DNA from: Pseudoscleropodium purum
Lineage: Eukaryota; Streptophyta; Bryopsida; Hypnales; Brachytheciaceae
Assembly (NCBI GenBank): GCA_963969395.1
Contig: OZ017802.1
Coordinates: 8,124,501-8,188,500, forward strand
DNA length: 64,000 nucleotides
Reading direction: 5' to 3'
The notes below the pieces were generated by a model, which had not been told where the DNA came from, made no database searches, and saw only the letters and a list, made by a program, of their open reading frames with translations. Shown here piece by piece: positions 23,060-36,302 of this stretch. Each line of letters starts with the position of its first letter. Position 1 is the first letter of the stretch. A program made the translations under genes and the position numbers.

Positions 23060-24480
23060 AGTAAAGCTAGCTACGGACATAGAAAAGGTCTCAAGCAAAT
23101 TCAAGATGCTTGTTTGGAGGTAGATTCCTTACAATGATCGAAGTGAGTAAAAATTTGGCTTGAAGACCCAAGAAGAGGGGACATAGTAAGTTGTCATAAG
23201 ATCATTGTAGACACGGTGGGGTAGGCTGCTCTCCTCCAACCTTCTTAGAGTAAAATAAGGTGAATGGATTGGATAGTACTCTTCAAATAGCACCCACACC
23301 TCTCAAGTCATGGTGCAAGCTACTAGAAGAGAAAAGAGGGCATGAATGGCCCTCTACAATGTTGGCCCCGCAATTGAATTGGGCATTGCTTTATGATCCT
23401 CTAGGTGGATAACATTCTCTACTCTGTCCCTCAATTCCATAAATCCCTCAAAAATAACGCTACAATAGTTTTGTTGCAAAGAGTGCAAGTAATAACAATT
23501 TTGAGAAGCCCCAAGAAAGTAGAAATTCACTTCTTTTATGGGAAGACAAATTAGCTTGAAAGGGATCCAAGCAAAGGGAAAATGGGAGCCTAGAACATCC
23601 TATTGATGATCTTACAACTAAGATTGGCCACACCATGCTACTTAAGGACCACCCAATTCCTAACCCGGTCATAAGGAAGTGGGGTGGAGCCCTTCCTAAA
23701 AATTTTCACCTTAAATGGAATTTTTTTTGATCCACGAAAGAACTAGAAAAGAAGTAGGCTTCCTTTAGCTTACTTGGCATAAGGTAGTAGCCGTCAACCA
23801 TTAGAGGGGAAGAATTGATAGGACAATTAATTCTAGGTGCATAGTATGCCTTCGACACTTTTAGGAGACTGTTTTGCATTGATTCTAGAAATGCTATGTA
23901 GTGCAATTTGCATGGCAATGGGATACACATATCCTTAAAACCTTCATCACTAGGCATGAAGCAAAGGGACAATAGAAGTTACTATCTTGGCACCAAGGCA
24001 TTTTTTGGGTTGAAATTCCTCGGAAATTTTATCCTATAAAGAGAATTTGGGGTGAAATCCAAACAATGGTCCTATAGACCCTCTAGCTTCACCAAAATGA
24101 TCTTTTCAATGAAAAGGAGTGGTCTTCCGAAAAATTGATGCAATATATGTGGTGCAAGATACTTGACTACAACTATAGTAAATGGACATAGGTGATTAAA
24201 AAGTTGCTGAGATACATTCAAGGCCAACATAAGTATATAGATAACTTCATTAAGCATAGGTGCAAAATGAAGGTTTTCAAGCAAATGATTGTTGGGTAGC
24301 CAAAGTGAATTTTATTTGGTCCTTAAGAGGGATTCTTTTTTCAACCACCTTGATATGTAACGTTGGGCGTCCTCAATAGGTTTTAGGTTACTGTTGGCCG
24401 TGTAGGGCCTCATAGCCGAAATTATACTTTGCTTGCCTCTTTTCCTTCTTCTAGTCGTCGTATAGGAGGAGGCTCAAAAA
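23060..24480 (+). pseudogene. LINE ORF2 3' part with zf-RVT region (copy 1)
   Basis: Plus-strand pieces aligned with 63360-63900: SLLLWEDKLAW, RKWGGALP, FHLKWNF and the zf-RVT segment (PSTIRGE, then a Cys/His-containing stretch near 23840-23920). DNA similarity to copy 2 is clear around GAAGTGGGGTGGAG (23679 against 63532). Stops and frameshifts are frequent. Open frames on the minus strand here are shadows. Confidence 0.65.
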
Positions 24481-24759
24481 TAGTCTGGGCATTAAGAATT
24501 GCCCCTATAGCAGTGCCTAAAATAGTGCACAAGGAATATATGTAGAAATGAAAATGACTTTATGTGGTGAAAAATTGCCATTCCATGTGTGTGATCTTAG
24601 ACTATTGAGTAAGTGATATGGTTCACCATCATGTGTGATTTTACTCATAATAAAGGCTTGAATTTGGTGAGGTCTTCAAAATGACTTTGAAATGTCAAAA
24701 AATTGCAAAAAAATTGCAAAAAACACACATTTGAGGCTAAACCTCCTTCTACTAAGATG

Positions 24760-25290
24760 CTTCTCAATCACTCATAACTTCTTGTATTGATGTGAAAGTT
24801 TAAACTACACAACTAGACTAGTATGCACAACTTTTCCAAAAAAACTATTGGAAATGGATATTGTATGAAGAAGAAAGAAGCTCCCAAAATTCACTATAAT
24901 CCAAAAATGTTGGAGTTTTAAACTTTGAAGTACTCCCAAACATTCGAAACAACTTAAATTGACATGAAAATTTTATCACTATAACTAGACTACAAGAGAA
25001 ATATGTCCAACTAATTTGACTGAAAACAAATATTGAATGAAGGAGATACAAGCCCCCAAAGTTGCAACCATCAAATGTAATTTGGTGGACTCAAATTGAA
25101 CCTATGAACTTCAATTGGCTTACTAAAAATCAATACATCTTAGATTGATTAGAAAACTTTACCACACAAACTAGAAAAAAGAGTGCAAATTTTCCAATAA
25201 GTTTTATTGAATTCAGACAACGGATGCAAAAGTTACAACACTTTGAATTGGACCTGAAACTATGTGAGGAAACCCTAGGGTGTGTACGGG
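24760..25290. repeat. Degenerate tandem array, three units of about 165-190 bp
   Basis: Units share an order of words: TTGA-TGAAA-TTT, CAACTAGACTA or AAACTAGA, CAAC-TTTTCCAA, TATTG-ATGAA and CCCAAAATT or CAAAAGTTAC. Similarity is low but consistent across three blocks (about 24770, 24940, 25110). The array may belong to a retroelement non-coding region. Confidence 0.45.
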
Positions 25291-25759
25291 TTGCATTAAA
25301 TTTTGATTTACAATTGGGTTTGAATTGTATGGAAACATATTGTGGATCATTCTTAGACTCACTAGCTCCATTCAAAGGCATGCTTAGGATTGTTCTTAAA
25401 CTCATTGACTCCATTCAATGGCATGTTTTGATTGATTATAGTTGCACATGTAAGCATTAATAGGGACCTAGGCACCTCTGACTTTGAAAAATCTTATCTT
25501 ATTCATTCTAAATCAGAAAATTAAAATTAAAATTTTCACTATTGCATTCCTCATTTCTCTTTTTCCCACAAAAATGTAAAAAATCTTTGGGTTCACCCAT
25601 TTTTGCACAGGGGCCTTTTTTCCCATAGATGAGTGCTTTATGAGCCTTCTACCTTAGGTCCTTTTGCTTGTTGTGGTTGCTTGTGGCCTCCTTCTGCCAA
25701 GCCACCTGTGGCTGGTAGGTATGTACTGTATCTTTTGCACTGAAATTCACTTCATTTGT

Positions 25760-25791
25760 TAATAAATAAATAAATAAATAAATAAATAAAA
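25760..25791. repeat. (TAAA)n microsatellite
   Basis: About seven to eight TAAA units. Confidence 0.95.
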
Positions 25792-27834
25792 TTGGCCTTC
25801 CAGTTGATTCCCAGTGAGTACTGAACATTTAACATTAATTGTTCCATTATAATTGTAATTTAAACTCCATTCATTTCAGTTTGGAATAATCAAACCATTC
25901 ATTTCACTTTCAGTTTAGAAGCATCAATCAGTCCATTCAATTCAGTTTGCTGAATTCCCCAGAACCTGAACTGTTTTTCAAATGCCATGGACATATTAAT
26001 CAAGGCCTGCCCTTGGAAACACACAAACAAAGGCTTTCAATTGATCCAAGGCATGACATGCTCCAGCCTCCCTCCGGGGACAAGCTAGATCAATCCCCCT
26101 CTTATACTAAAACTAAAAACTGGAGCCTTGACCGTGATCAAGTCACAGGTAGTGTTGTATGCTATTCCCTCTGTCTGCACACTGAATGAACCAATGCCTC
26201 TTGCTCACACGTTGTCCATTCTCCAAACAAATTATAAGTTTCATTCATTTAAAATTAAAAAATAATAATAACAATTTTCTTCTTAAAGATAAGCTTCTTA
26301 TTCAACTTCTTCTCCTTCTTTTTCTAAACAAAAGGACATTAATAAAAGCAAGCTTGTGAAAGAACAGAAAGGAGCCTGATGGCAGAATGCCATCTCACCC
26401 CTCAAGGAGGGGAAGACTCTTGACTGTTTAGGAATGGAATGGAATATCTGTACCTTGAACATGACCAGGGAAGAAAAACAAGAACAGTGGAACAGGCCGG
26501 AAGGCTCTGGTGTAAGCTTATGTCAATTCTGTTGCAGGTTGATTTATTGACCGGTCTGACCTCACATCCCCACACTCCAACCAAACCCCCAAACCTCATT
26601 GTGCAATGTGAATGAGGTTGTAGAAAGGATTTGGAAACTCAAATTCTAAAATGAGAGTTGACATTATAGTGTCTATCCTTTGAACAAAGCCAATATAGTA
26701 ACCTAACTTTTTTTTGATCCTAATGAGAATTAGGGTTGTTTCACGCTATGTCCCTCATCTCCTTTCTTCAAGTCCCATTTGGAGCTGCTAAATTACAACT
26801 TTCTTGGGTTGTAGAAGGCAAATCATCAATATTGTACGTGGGGTTTAGAAGCTAGTAGTGAAAATGCCAAAGTCCCAAGTTTTTGCATACATTATAGTTA
26901 GTTTGAACCCATACTAGATAAAACATAGAATAGCTAACCTATGAAGCTTTGAGCTTAAATTTTCAAATCATTCTTTATGTTTTCATTTTGGGGCAAGGTC
27001 CTCAAGGTAAAATTGTTTGTTGGATTTTTGTGAAATTTTGACAAGACATGTATTTCATTACTAACTTCATGCACACAAAAAATTCCAACAATACAAGTTT
27101 GTGGTTCCAAAGTTATACCTCCAAAGGGCATTTTTTTTTTAAAAATAGGACAATTCAAGCAACCATGATAAATAGGTCCAATAGATATAGATTTTTTACA
27201 CATACTCTCAACACTCTTGTGAAATACTATCCAAAGAGTTATAAGGCATGCAAGTACGTGATTTAAACACACAAGCCTTTGAAATTTGGAATGACAATAC
27301 TATTCATGGATGTTAGAGATTTCATGCCTCTATGATAGATATGAATTTAGTATAGCAAGTCTTTTTTACATTCTATTCTATTCCACCTTTGTGCAATCCT
27401 ACTATACCCTAATAAAAATGTAGGCTACAAGTTGTATACAACTACAACTTTAGTTGTCTAAATTGAGCCAATAAGCCTTGAAGTGCATCAAAAATTTTAA
27501 TTTTGTAATACTCATTGGTCAATCTAGACTATTTATAAATTATTATCCAATAGGATATTTGGATTTTTTTAAATTTATCTTAGCTTGGTCCCAAGACTAA
27601 AATTGCTAAACATTACCTTACCAACAAAAAAATTCTTTAACGATATAAAGATATTTCCTTATCCCTCATTGCTCCAGCATCCTAATTGTAAGTGTCACAA
27701 GCAACTAAATAATCCCTCTAATGTGCATCATAGATCTATGCTAAAATAATGTATCTCTATTTTATAAGACTTTCATATGATCTTCATATGAATTGCAATT
27801 CTAATAACTTTGAAAATTTCACAACTCATTAACC
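25792..27834. other. Unassigned; GC-richer part 25900-26600
   Basis: No recognisable gene. The part at about 25900-26600 is clearly less AT-rich than its surroundings and looks low-copy; the remainder is AT-rich with no terminal repeats seen. Confidence 0.35.
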
Positions 27835-28066
27835 CTTAAACAAGACGGCATATGTTTTGTGTCCGATGAATGATAGAGAATCCTTCTATATAGGACAAAA
27901 TGCAACTATTCATCTTCAAAATTTTGTTGTAGAAAGGGAAGGTCTTCTATACAATCGTTTGACTTCCAATGAGTCATTCTGTATTTTTTTAAAGCCAATT
28001 ATTCCCACAATATTCAGAGGGGTGATTTCCACGATCACTAGTTCATCCTTTATGGGTGAATGATGT
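27835..28066 (+). repeat. Dispersed repeat, copy 1 of 2
   Basis: Direct-orientation match to 29758-29985: both begin TTAACCCT, share AAGGTCTT, CAAT-GTTTGAC-TCCAATGA and GATCAC/AATGACTAGTT, and end TTTA-GAGTTAG or TTTATGGGTGAATG. The copies are strongly diverged. Confidence 0.5.
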
Positions 28067-28328
28067 ATCCATAGCATTTTCCAACCAGGCCTATGTTATA
28101 CAATGTGCATGGAAACTTGCCCTGCATAGTCTTGCCACGCCATAGACCACTGCTGACAAGGTGCACCTTGTATTTTGAGCCCACTCTCAGGCGGTATTCG
28201 TAAAAGGTGTTCTTGCGCACCCCCACTAAGTTATCATAGCTTGACTTTGCACCTTCGAGCTGGAATGAGTGCCATGCGAGGCTGCGGACCATACTCTCAA
28301 TCTTGAGAGGCGTGCCATGCCTATCCAA
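28050..28328 (-). CDS. Protein-like open stretch, unknown function
   Basis: A 92-codon minus-strand open stretch with no ATG at its start (first codon TTG, then MVRSLAWHSFQLEG after ESMV). The middle reads SYDNLVGVRKNTFYEYRLRV, then KYKVHLVSSGLWRGK and GKFPCTLYN. The composition is less repetitive than most chance frames here and it lies in a GC-richer island. It could be an exon or captured gene fragment; no family is recognised. Chance is a serious alternative. Confidence 0.2.
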   Translation of the reverse strand: MDRHGTPLKIESMVRSLAWHSFQLEGAKSSYDNLVGVRKNTFYEYRLRVGSKYKVHLVSSGLWRGKTMQGKFPCTLYNIGLVGKCYGYIIHP

Positions 28329-29757
28329 GCAAACTGGAGTTTTTCGTTTTGTTTCTTTGTTGGAAAGTTTATTCTAGACAGCACTTCACTTACTGTTACA
28401 GTCAGGTTTCTGGGTTGTACTGTCAATTCTTTCTGGTCCACTTGCCATTTATTGCATCCACGAAAGGAGATGATTATAATATTTTATTCGTCGAATTTGA
28501 CTATTAAAAACTGACTTTTTTAACGTAACCCCAAAACCAATGTGACGGACTTTGAGTGAAGGAAAAAGAGAAAAAAAAGGGGTGTGGAATTGGGGCGTGC
28601 CAGGTCTGAAGTACTGATAAGAATGTCCGCCACAGCCTTTTGACTGCCGTCTGCTGTGCTCGGACAGATGGACAGACTGGGAGTATTCCATGTCACAGAC
28701 ACAGAGTCACAGACTGGAGTGCTTGGGACTTGGGTAAGGTAAGCTATGGTGCCAGATCTGATCAATTTGTGGACGGAGCTCTCGCTTCAATTCATGGCAT
28801 GGCAAGGGGGCCTGCTTTTTTTCAACCATTGACTAAACTTCCTGTACTGGGAAAATACGTTCCTCCACCTGTCCTTCTTATTCTATAGTTTAGGTCTTTT
28901 TTCTGGAATAGAGAATTCGCTCGTGAGTGGTCCTTGTGCACACAGCAAGGAGTCCTGGAGTCCTTATCGTATATTAAATTGTAAGTGGACATCACTTCAC
29001 AATCAGTCCTCTGGCTGTTTGGGGTGCAATTCATCAGTACACTGCCGCTGTGGAACACTTTGATACGTGGTGTTTTTTGTTTTTTTAATGTAAAATAATT
29101 GCACCTGACAAGCTAGGGAGCTGCTTCGTGATATCAGCTTGGGATGAAAGCCAGGGTCACACACACTCACACTCACACACCATCAGAGTGGACTTCCCTT
29201 CGCACACTCATCCCCAGACTTCTGTCTCCTCTCGTCACAACAAGCAGCATCCAAAAAGAAGTTGTTTAATGCTTCGTTGCAATCCGGACGGGGAAGCCAG
29301 CAATACACTAAGCTTACTGCTGCAGGGAGGGAGCAGCCCAAACCTTCAGTTGATCGCCCTGGATGTGCCTTGCCTTAGTCAAAGTCAATTGCAAGTTCCA
29401 AAATATTCATTTGTTTGGATTTACTACTTGGAAACCATGAAAAGAAAAAGGACGACTTATTGATGCAGAGACCCATCACCAAAGGGAGTATATATGTGGT
29501 ATAAAAAGAGTGATGTAGTTTGGGGATCAATAGGTGCATTCTACATATGGACAATGATTTGGAAAATCATCTTTTACATAGACACTTTTTGACCACAATG
29601 TCCTTACATGGTTAACTCTAGAAGGTCGTTGAGGCCGGAAAGTGTTCGATGGATGACTTCATTGTTCATTATAGAAACAAGGAATGCACCTATTGGTTCG
29701 TTAATTGGAGTAGTTTTGGTGATTATCTTGATCATGGGGGTTGAGTTTTCTAAAAGT
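28329..29757. other. GC-richer island, no gene recognised
   Basis: From about 28070 to 29470 the base composition is distinctly higher in G+C than the flanks. It includes a CA/CACT-rich patch (29158-29182). Open frames exist on both strands (for example 29128-29463) but none is recognisable. Confidence 0.35.
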
Positions 29758-29985
29758 TAACCCTAAAAAGACACCATAGACACATAGTGTGTGATGGATG
29801 ACAAAGAATTTTTCTAAGTAAGACATAAGTGCACATGTTCATTATTGAAATCTTGTGCAAAAAGGCAAGGTCTTGCACAATAGTTTGACCTCCAATGAAT
29901 ATTCTCTTGTTTTTTTAAGCAAGTATTTTACATGGTACCAAAAAGGATGATCTCTACAATGACTAGTTTGTCTTTTAAGAGTTAG
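29758..29985 (+). repeat. Dispersed repeat, copy 2 of 2
   Basis: Diverged direct copy of 27835-28066; it ends immediately before the TTAA of the MITE at 29988. Confidence 0.5.
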
Positions 29986-29987
29986 TT

Positions 29988-30923
29988 TTAACCCCTTAAG
30001 TTCTATGACTATTTTTGCACCAAAAACACTCAAAAATTGTCATTTTTACTGCAAGTATAAATTTTTGAAAAAAAATGTTTTTGACACATATAACCATAGA
30101 ATCTTGTAGTATGATAACTTAAAACATGTGGTAAAATTTCCAGAAATTTCCACCATGTGGATTGCATGATATAAGCATTCAAATTCATTGAGATCATTTT
30201 TGGGGCCCTAAAAAAACAAGGCAGTTGCACTTCACAAGCTCACTTTTCTACCAAAAAAAAATGTCCAAAATGGTGGTGCTTCTTTGGATTACTTTTCTAA
30301 ATAAGTTGTCTACATGCTTCAAACATTTTAGATCAAATGAAATTTTACAACATATAGGGAAAAAATAGTAAGTAGGTAGTAGTAGAGAATGATTCAAAAT
30401 ACTAAATTATTAAGAATTGAAATATGAAATTGAAAAATGCCAATTACAATGGATGGAATGTTGTACTAAACAATATACACCCTATGATTTTAATTATTTT
30501 CAAAATATTGAAAATTGAGTAAATTTAAGGACTTCAAAGTTTATTTTAGAGTAGAAAATCTATAATTGCCTGCAAACAAAAAATCCTCATAACTTTTGAA
30601 ACATTGATCAAAATAGAATGATTCAATGCTTTTCACATATATATAACTCAAAAAAAATAATTTAAAATTTTTGTTTTCAAAAAAGGTGATTTTTTCTAAT
30701 TTGCCCAAACTACCCATTTATAAAGGAAAAAAAACAAAACATATTAGGCTGTAACTTTTGACTCTTGTTTTTAAATGTCATAAAATTTAGTGCATGTGAA
30801 AAGATATTCCTCATCATTACCTTCTATTAAAATTTGGGTCAAAATATAAAAATCTTTAGTCACACACACCTACCCAAAAAATTTATATAGCCAGAAAATG
30901 CAACTTGGTCCTTTAGAAGTTAA
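29988..30923 (+). mobile_element. TTAA-ended MITE, full length (piggyBac-like)
   Basis: 936 bp. Left end TTAACCCCTTAAGTTC, right end GTCCTTTAGAAGTTAA. The interior matches the copy at 36303-37236 through landmarks ACCATAGAATCTTGTAGTAT, TTTCCACCATGTGGATTGCA and AATGTCCAAAATGGTGGT. There is no coding capacity. TTAA at both edges with CCC-type ends resembles piggyBac (TTAA target, CCC termini). Confidence 0.8.
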
Positions 30924-33442
30924 AGATAAAGTTTAGTTTCTACACCATTTTATAATCTTTACTTGAATATGTTGACAAGCCCATGACCACAAACTCAAGC
31001 CTCTCATGCCTTCACTCTATTTGCTGCCATTCTGTAAATAAATATAAATAAACGACTTTTAATTTTTTTTGCTAGAGATCAAACCACATGTCTTTTATGA
31101 GATATGAAGTATAAAAATTCCAAAAATTTTGTGAAATTTTGAATTCATTGTAATCTCTTTAAAGAAAAAATGAAAAAAAATCCATATCCAAAACAAAAAA
31201 TGCTCAAAAAATCTGGGATTTTCATCATAGTATATATTTTTGGTGTATAGCGTCATAGTAAAAGCCAAAATTACTTTATTATAATAAAATTATGAAATCA
31301 GAAAACCATGGTTTTTAGGCTCAAAGTTTAAATTGCAATAAAATATTGAATTTTAAGAATTTTGCAATTAGAGTAGAATTATACTTGATAAAATTCATTC
31401 CTATAGTTAAAATTCATATCAATAGTATAGAGCAAGAAGTAGCCAAGATACACTATAAGAGATGAACCATGGATTTAGCATCTTCTTTTTTTGGAAAATT
31501 AACAATACAATCATTAGAAGAAATTTTAGGGCTCTAAGAGACCACGAGTTATCAGGCCCTAAGAATGTAGCCAATGGTGCAGTTTGACGTGGCCAAGAGA
31601 GTGCCACATCATTGCCCGAAAAAAAAAAATTTGCATTCTAAGAATGAAATTTTTTCTTCTTTTCTTTAAATTTTTTTTTTTAGGAACAACCAGTTGTACC
31701 CTTTGCTACGGGGGAACAATGGGGGAATATTGATGGGAACAAGCCCAAAACGGGCTATTGGAGCCTCCAAATTTCAATTAATGAATGAGAGAGTATTCAA
31801 TACTATTCACTTAAAATGCACTCAAGGAACTTTCTCCCTCAAATGGATGAAAAAATATTTATTTCCATCCTGTAATCCCTCTTGAAACCATCCAAAGGAC
31901 AAAAAATGTTCTCATTATAGTTTTGGTTTAAAAAACAAACTCTAAGCATTATTGCTAATTCTGTAACCTTAACATTGAAGTTACACAATATTGTGTTTTC
32001 TCATTTACATTCATATTTTAAAACTTAAATGAAACTAATTACACGTATATTGGTGTATGGTTATTTTTCATTCTATCCTTCAATTTTGGTAAAAGAAAAA
32101 GGTATTAAATTCTAAAAGAAATAGTAATTGATCTGATTTTCTTTACATGTTTCACTTAATTTTCTCCAAATAAATCTTCAAAATAAAAAATACATATAAA
32201 GACAAATTGTGATATATTTGAATTATCAAATTTTATTAGAAAATTGTACAAAAGCTTCATTTAGTTTCATAATGGTAATTTGCCTTGTATTATTGAAAAG
32301 GGCATTTAGAGTTGAACAAAAATAATTGCTCATGTTTTTTTGCAAAAAATTTATTTGAACTTCTTCATCTCTTTCCATTAGTATACAATAATTTTTTATT
32401 TTTTATTTCTTCCCAACCTACAACTTGAACTACTTTAAAGATTTGCAATACCAATTTTTCATTTTAGACTTTTAGAGTCTTTTTACTTATTTATCTTTAC
32501 CTTTGGTATAAAATTTATAAAATTTCATATGGCATTTTCACTAAACTAATTGAATTGTTTCACATAACATATAGTATCGTTAAGTAAGAATCTAAAATGA
32601 AAATTATAGGGTACATTAAAAATGTTGAAGCTAATAATTTAAAAAAATATTCAAGTTACTACAACATCATTTCTATGAAGGATACTATATTACAACAACT
32701 ATTGTACAATACATAGTAAAGATCCATAGTACATGATTTGTGCATAGTATATGATTTGTAAATATACACAAAAGATAGTTTTAAAAAGAAAAAAAGAATT
32801 TCCATGAGGAACTTCAATTTTTCATCTACAAATGGACAAAATTATAAACAATATCATCTCATTTTGGGTTATTATCTTTTCATTTGTTCCAACTCAAATT
32901 TGTGACAAGTGGTTTTGAAAGACGCATAGCAAAAGTCAAACTTAGTCACTATAAGATTACTTGTAGGTTTTCAAATTGTCATAGTTTTTTCTCCTATTGT
33001 AAATGTATGATTCATTTATATGAATTGTTTGATATATGATGTATGTATATGTATTGATTGAGTGGGTTGTATTTAGCAATAGTTAGAGTGTTCATGTTTT
33101 ATTAATCAATCCTAAAACCGTGTATAAATTTTTGAAATACAATAGGCATATGTTTTAATGCCTCAAATTTCAATTGTAACTACCATAGCTGTAGGAAAAT
33201 GGGCAAAAAGTAGAAGTAAAAAGAAAAACAGGGGCATATGTATTGTGAAATAATGGCCAAATATCCCCCCAACAAAATTTTGACGCTCACACATATGGAT
33301 TACAAGGTATAGTCAAATACCCAAGAATAAAATTCAAAACTACATTGTTTTAAGAGACCTAGATGTGGGATAGTTAATGGTTAAGTTTTATTAAATTCCT
33401 TCATCTAAATAGAGGCTACTAGAAAACTTCAAAAAGCTCAAG
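30924..33442. other. AT-rich sequence, nothing recognised
   Basis: Very AT-rich, with long poly-A and poly-T runs. No gene, terminal repeat or microsatellite of note was found. Confidence 0.4.
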
Positions 33443-33567
33443 TAGAAAATTCACTTTTTGGGTTGATTTCTATTGATTTTTGTCCAAATCAACAAATTAC
33501 TATCCAAATCAAGAGAAAAGTAAATCAAATCAAGGCGACCAAATCAACAAAAAAACTGAATTTTCTA
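33443..33567. mobile_element. Short foldback element
   Basis: 125 bp with 27-nt inverted arms: TAGAAAATTCACTTTTTGGG onward at 33443-33469 against 33541-33567, with three mismatches. A flanking CACTAG-like context (33417 and 33567-33571) hints at a CACTA-type or other small MITE, but no target duplication was confirmed. Confidence 0.6.
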
Positions 33568-33579
33568 GTGGTGGTAGTT

Positions 33580-34153
33580 ATAGAATCTTTACTCTAAAAT
33601 AAACTTTAAAGTCTTTTATTCAACTCAATTGAAAAAAATTGAGAAAAATGAAATTATGTGATGTAGATTGTCTATTACAACATTACAACCATTTTGAATG
33701 GCATTTTCAAATTCTATAACTAAATTCTTAACAATTTAGTATTTTAAATCATTCTTTGCTTCTTTCTACTTACTATTTTTTTCCTATATGTTGTACAATT
33801 GAAAATGATCTGAAATTTGTCAACCATGTAAACAACCTAACTTGAAGAATGAATCCAAAGAAGCACCATTATTTGGGACATTTTTTCATACAAATGCAAC
33901 CTTGTGAAGTCAACAGCTTCCTATTTTTCAGAGGACCCCTAAAGGATTTTTGTCAATTCAAAGGCTAATATCTTCCAATCTACAAACTGAAAATTTCTGA
34001 AATTCTTTTTTTATCTTCTCAAACCAATATAATACAAGATCTTATAGTAATATGTGTCCACAATTTATTTTTTCTAAATTTGAAACTTGTACAAGATAAG
34101 ACAATTTAGTAGTGCTTTTGGAGAAAACATAGTCAAGGAACTTAAGGGATTAA
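33580..34153 (-). mobile_element. TTAA-ended MITE, truncated, reverse orientation
   Basis: Reverse-complement match to the left 60 percent of the family; the true end is GGAACTTAAGGGATTAA (TTAA 34150-34153). The other end stops abruptly near the foldback element. Landmarks: ACAAGATCTTATAGTAATAT and GAATCCAAAGAAGCACCATT. Confidence 0.7.
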
Positions 34154-35384
34154 TATTGATAGATTTTCCATAAGCTGCAATATGTAAAAATTAGAATAAT
34201 ATTTTGCCTTTGAACTTCACCTCCATCTAGGTTGACTTGTGGTACAAGGAGGGAGATTAGAAGGAAGGAAGATTCATGTGGTGTTAATGGTACAAAGTCT
34301 TAGTTGATAATATTTAGGAAGGGAATATCCCTGCCCACATCAATAGAACATGTTAAGTTCACAATAAGGCTTAAGAGGACATTATAATTTATAGATTTTA
34401 TTCCTTTATTCATTCTCAATATATTTGGGGTACATGTATTATTACTTTTTTTATCATGCTCCTAGAGGACAATATTGATTGTTTTGTTCTAAATTGACAA
34501 TACATTTTTTTTGATGAAGATCCCTTTTTTGAATCTTTAAAGGGAAAATAAGTAAGGAAGTTCTTTATATGTTTTCTCCTATAGCCTATTTGAATTGTCT
34601 AATAGGAGTCCAAATGTGTTCCAAAGGCAAAGTTGGAGTTATGAGTAAGGGTGTCACCTCATTTAAAAGAACTAGCCAAAAATGTGGTAGTTGTATATAT
34701 AATGAAAAGTGTCCCACTCTTATTCTTAAATATCTTGATGCTTTCAATAAACAACTTAAGAAGTTTAACTTCATTTAAAAACATCTTCTTTTATTACGTT
34801 TGAACAATGGTATGAGGTTCAATTGGCACAAGTTGTACAACCATAACCTATTCACTAAAACTAATTAGTCTTTCTTTCACTTCTTTTTTGGTTGGGTTTT
34901 TTCTACCTTGCTCTCACACATGTTTGTAACAAATTGGTTTCATTTAATGCTATGGGTTCTCATGTTTGTTTTTATAAGTAAATAAATAATGCTTGAAAAT
35001 GAGAAATTTCATCATAGTTGTACGTTATAGTTTAGAAAAAAAAATTCTTAAGTATTTTTTGGGTTTAAATTCTATATTTGGAGACATTGGATACTTTTTC
35101 AATTCTAAATTGCAACAAATTAACAAGGCTTTATAGTTCTTTGCACTATTAGTAATGATCAATAAAAAAAATTGTACTTTGAAGAATTTGCCATTTTGTC
35201 TTGCCTTGCACTCTCCTACGACGAAGTTGCAATTTTTATAATCATTTGAAGACAAAGGATGTATAGTTTTGAAATGACCATATTGTGGAAAGTAAAATTT
35301 AAATACATAAAAATCCATATCATAAAATTTGATGAAGAACATTGCACTTATTGGATCATAAAATTAAATTTTAAAGTTTAAAAT

Positions 35385-35389
<5 letters not shown>
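34154..35389. other. AT-rich sequence, nothing recognised
   Basis: No coding or terminal-repeat signal. Confidence 0.4.

Positions 35390-35464
<75 letters not shown>
35390..35464. repeat. (TA)n(CA)n microsatellite
   Basis: About 19 TA units (35390-35428) followed by about 18 CA units (35429-35464). Confidence 0.97.
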
Positions 35465-35471
<7 letters not shown>

Positions 35472-36051
35472 CAATAAAACCTCTTTAAAAATGCTAAAAA
35501 TGACTAGACCACAATATAGTCTTCTTCATCCTTAATGGGTTAAGAGATTATTAGAGACCTTATAATAATAGTATAATACATCTAACATACATCATTTCTA
35601 TACTTTTTCAACATATAAGTAAATAGAATTGGTTCTTTGAACAGATTCTTAAATTCTCATTAATTGATCTAAAATACTTGTAGTGATTCTTGGTGACCGT
35701 GGCATATTCAAGGCCCAAATGTAGATGAAAGGTTAGACAATAATGGCCTAAATATAGTTGTAGTCAATTATGACACTTCAATAGTGTGGTCTCAAAATTC
35801 CATAGTTTTATATCATGCAACTCTAAATGAATGGTGTACTTGTCAGTACATAAAAACCAAGTTAATCATATTATGAACTATTGGTCATCATTAGAATTAG
35901 AGAATGATTTATATTACTTGCTGCCAATTGTATCAAATGAGTCCTATTGACCTTGGCCAACAACTCTAATATTGCTAGAGGTGCTCCAATACAACACTTT
36001 AATAAGTGAAATCAAATTCCTTTAGCATCCAATGAATGACTTGTTCCTTAT
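35465..36051. other. AT-rich sequence, nothing recognised
   Basis: No gene or repeat recognised before the assembly gap. Confidence 0.4.
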
Positions 36052-36251
36052 NNNNNNNNNNNNNNNNNNNNNNNNNNNNNNNNNNNNNNNNNNNNNNNNN
36101 NNNNNNNNNNNNNNNNNNNNNNNNNNNNNNNNNNNNNNNNNNNNNNNNNNNNNNNNNNNNNNNNNNNNNNNNNNNNNNNNNNNNNNNNNNNNNNNNNNNN
36201 NNNNNNNNNNNNNNNNNNNNNNNNNNNNNNNNNNNNNNNNNNNNNNNNNNN
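36052..36251. other. Assembly gap (200 N)
   Basis: Exactly 200 N. The round number suggests a placeholder, so the true distance may differ. Open frames that cross it are artefacts. Confidence 0.98.
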
Positions 36252-36302
36252 AAATTGAATTTGAACAGGAATGTTTGCATGTTTTTGAGGGATAATTTGA
36301 TA

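Noticed and set aside
23460..24284. Minus-strand frames of 70-88 residues
   Set aside because: Shadows of the LINE remnant, which reads on the plus strand and aligns with copy 2.
27835..29985. Direct repeats as LTRs of one retrotransposon
   Set aside because: Only about 230 bp, strongly diverged, with no TG..CA ends, primer site or internal coding region.
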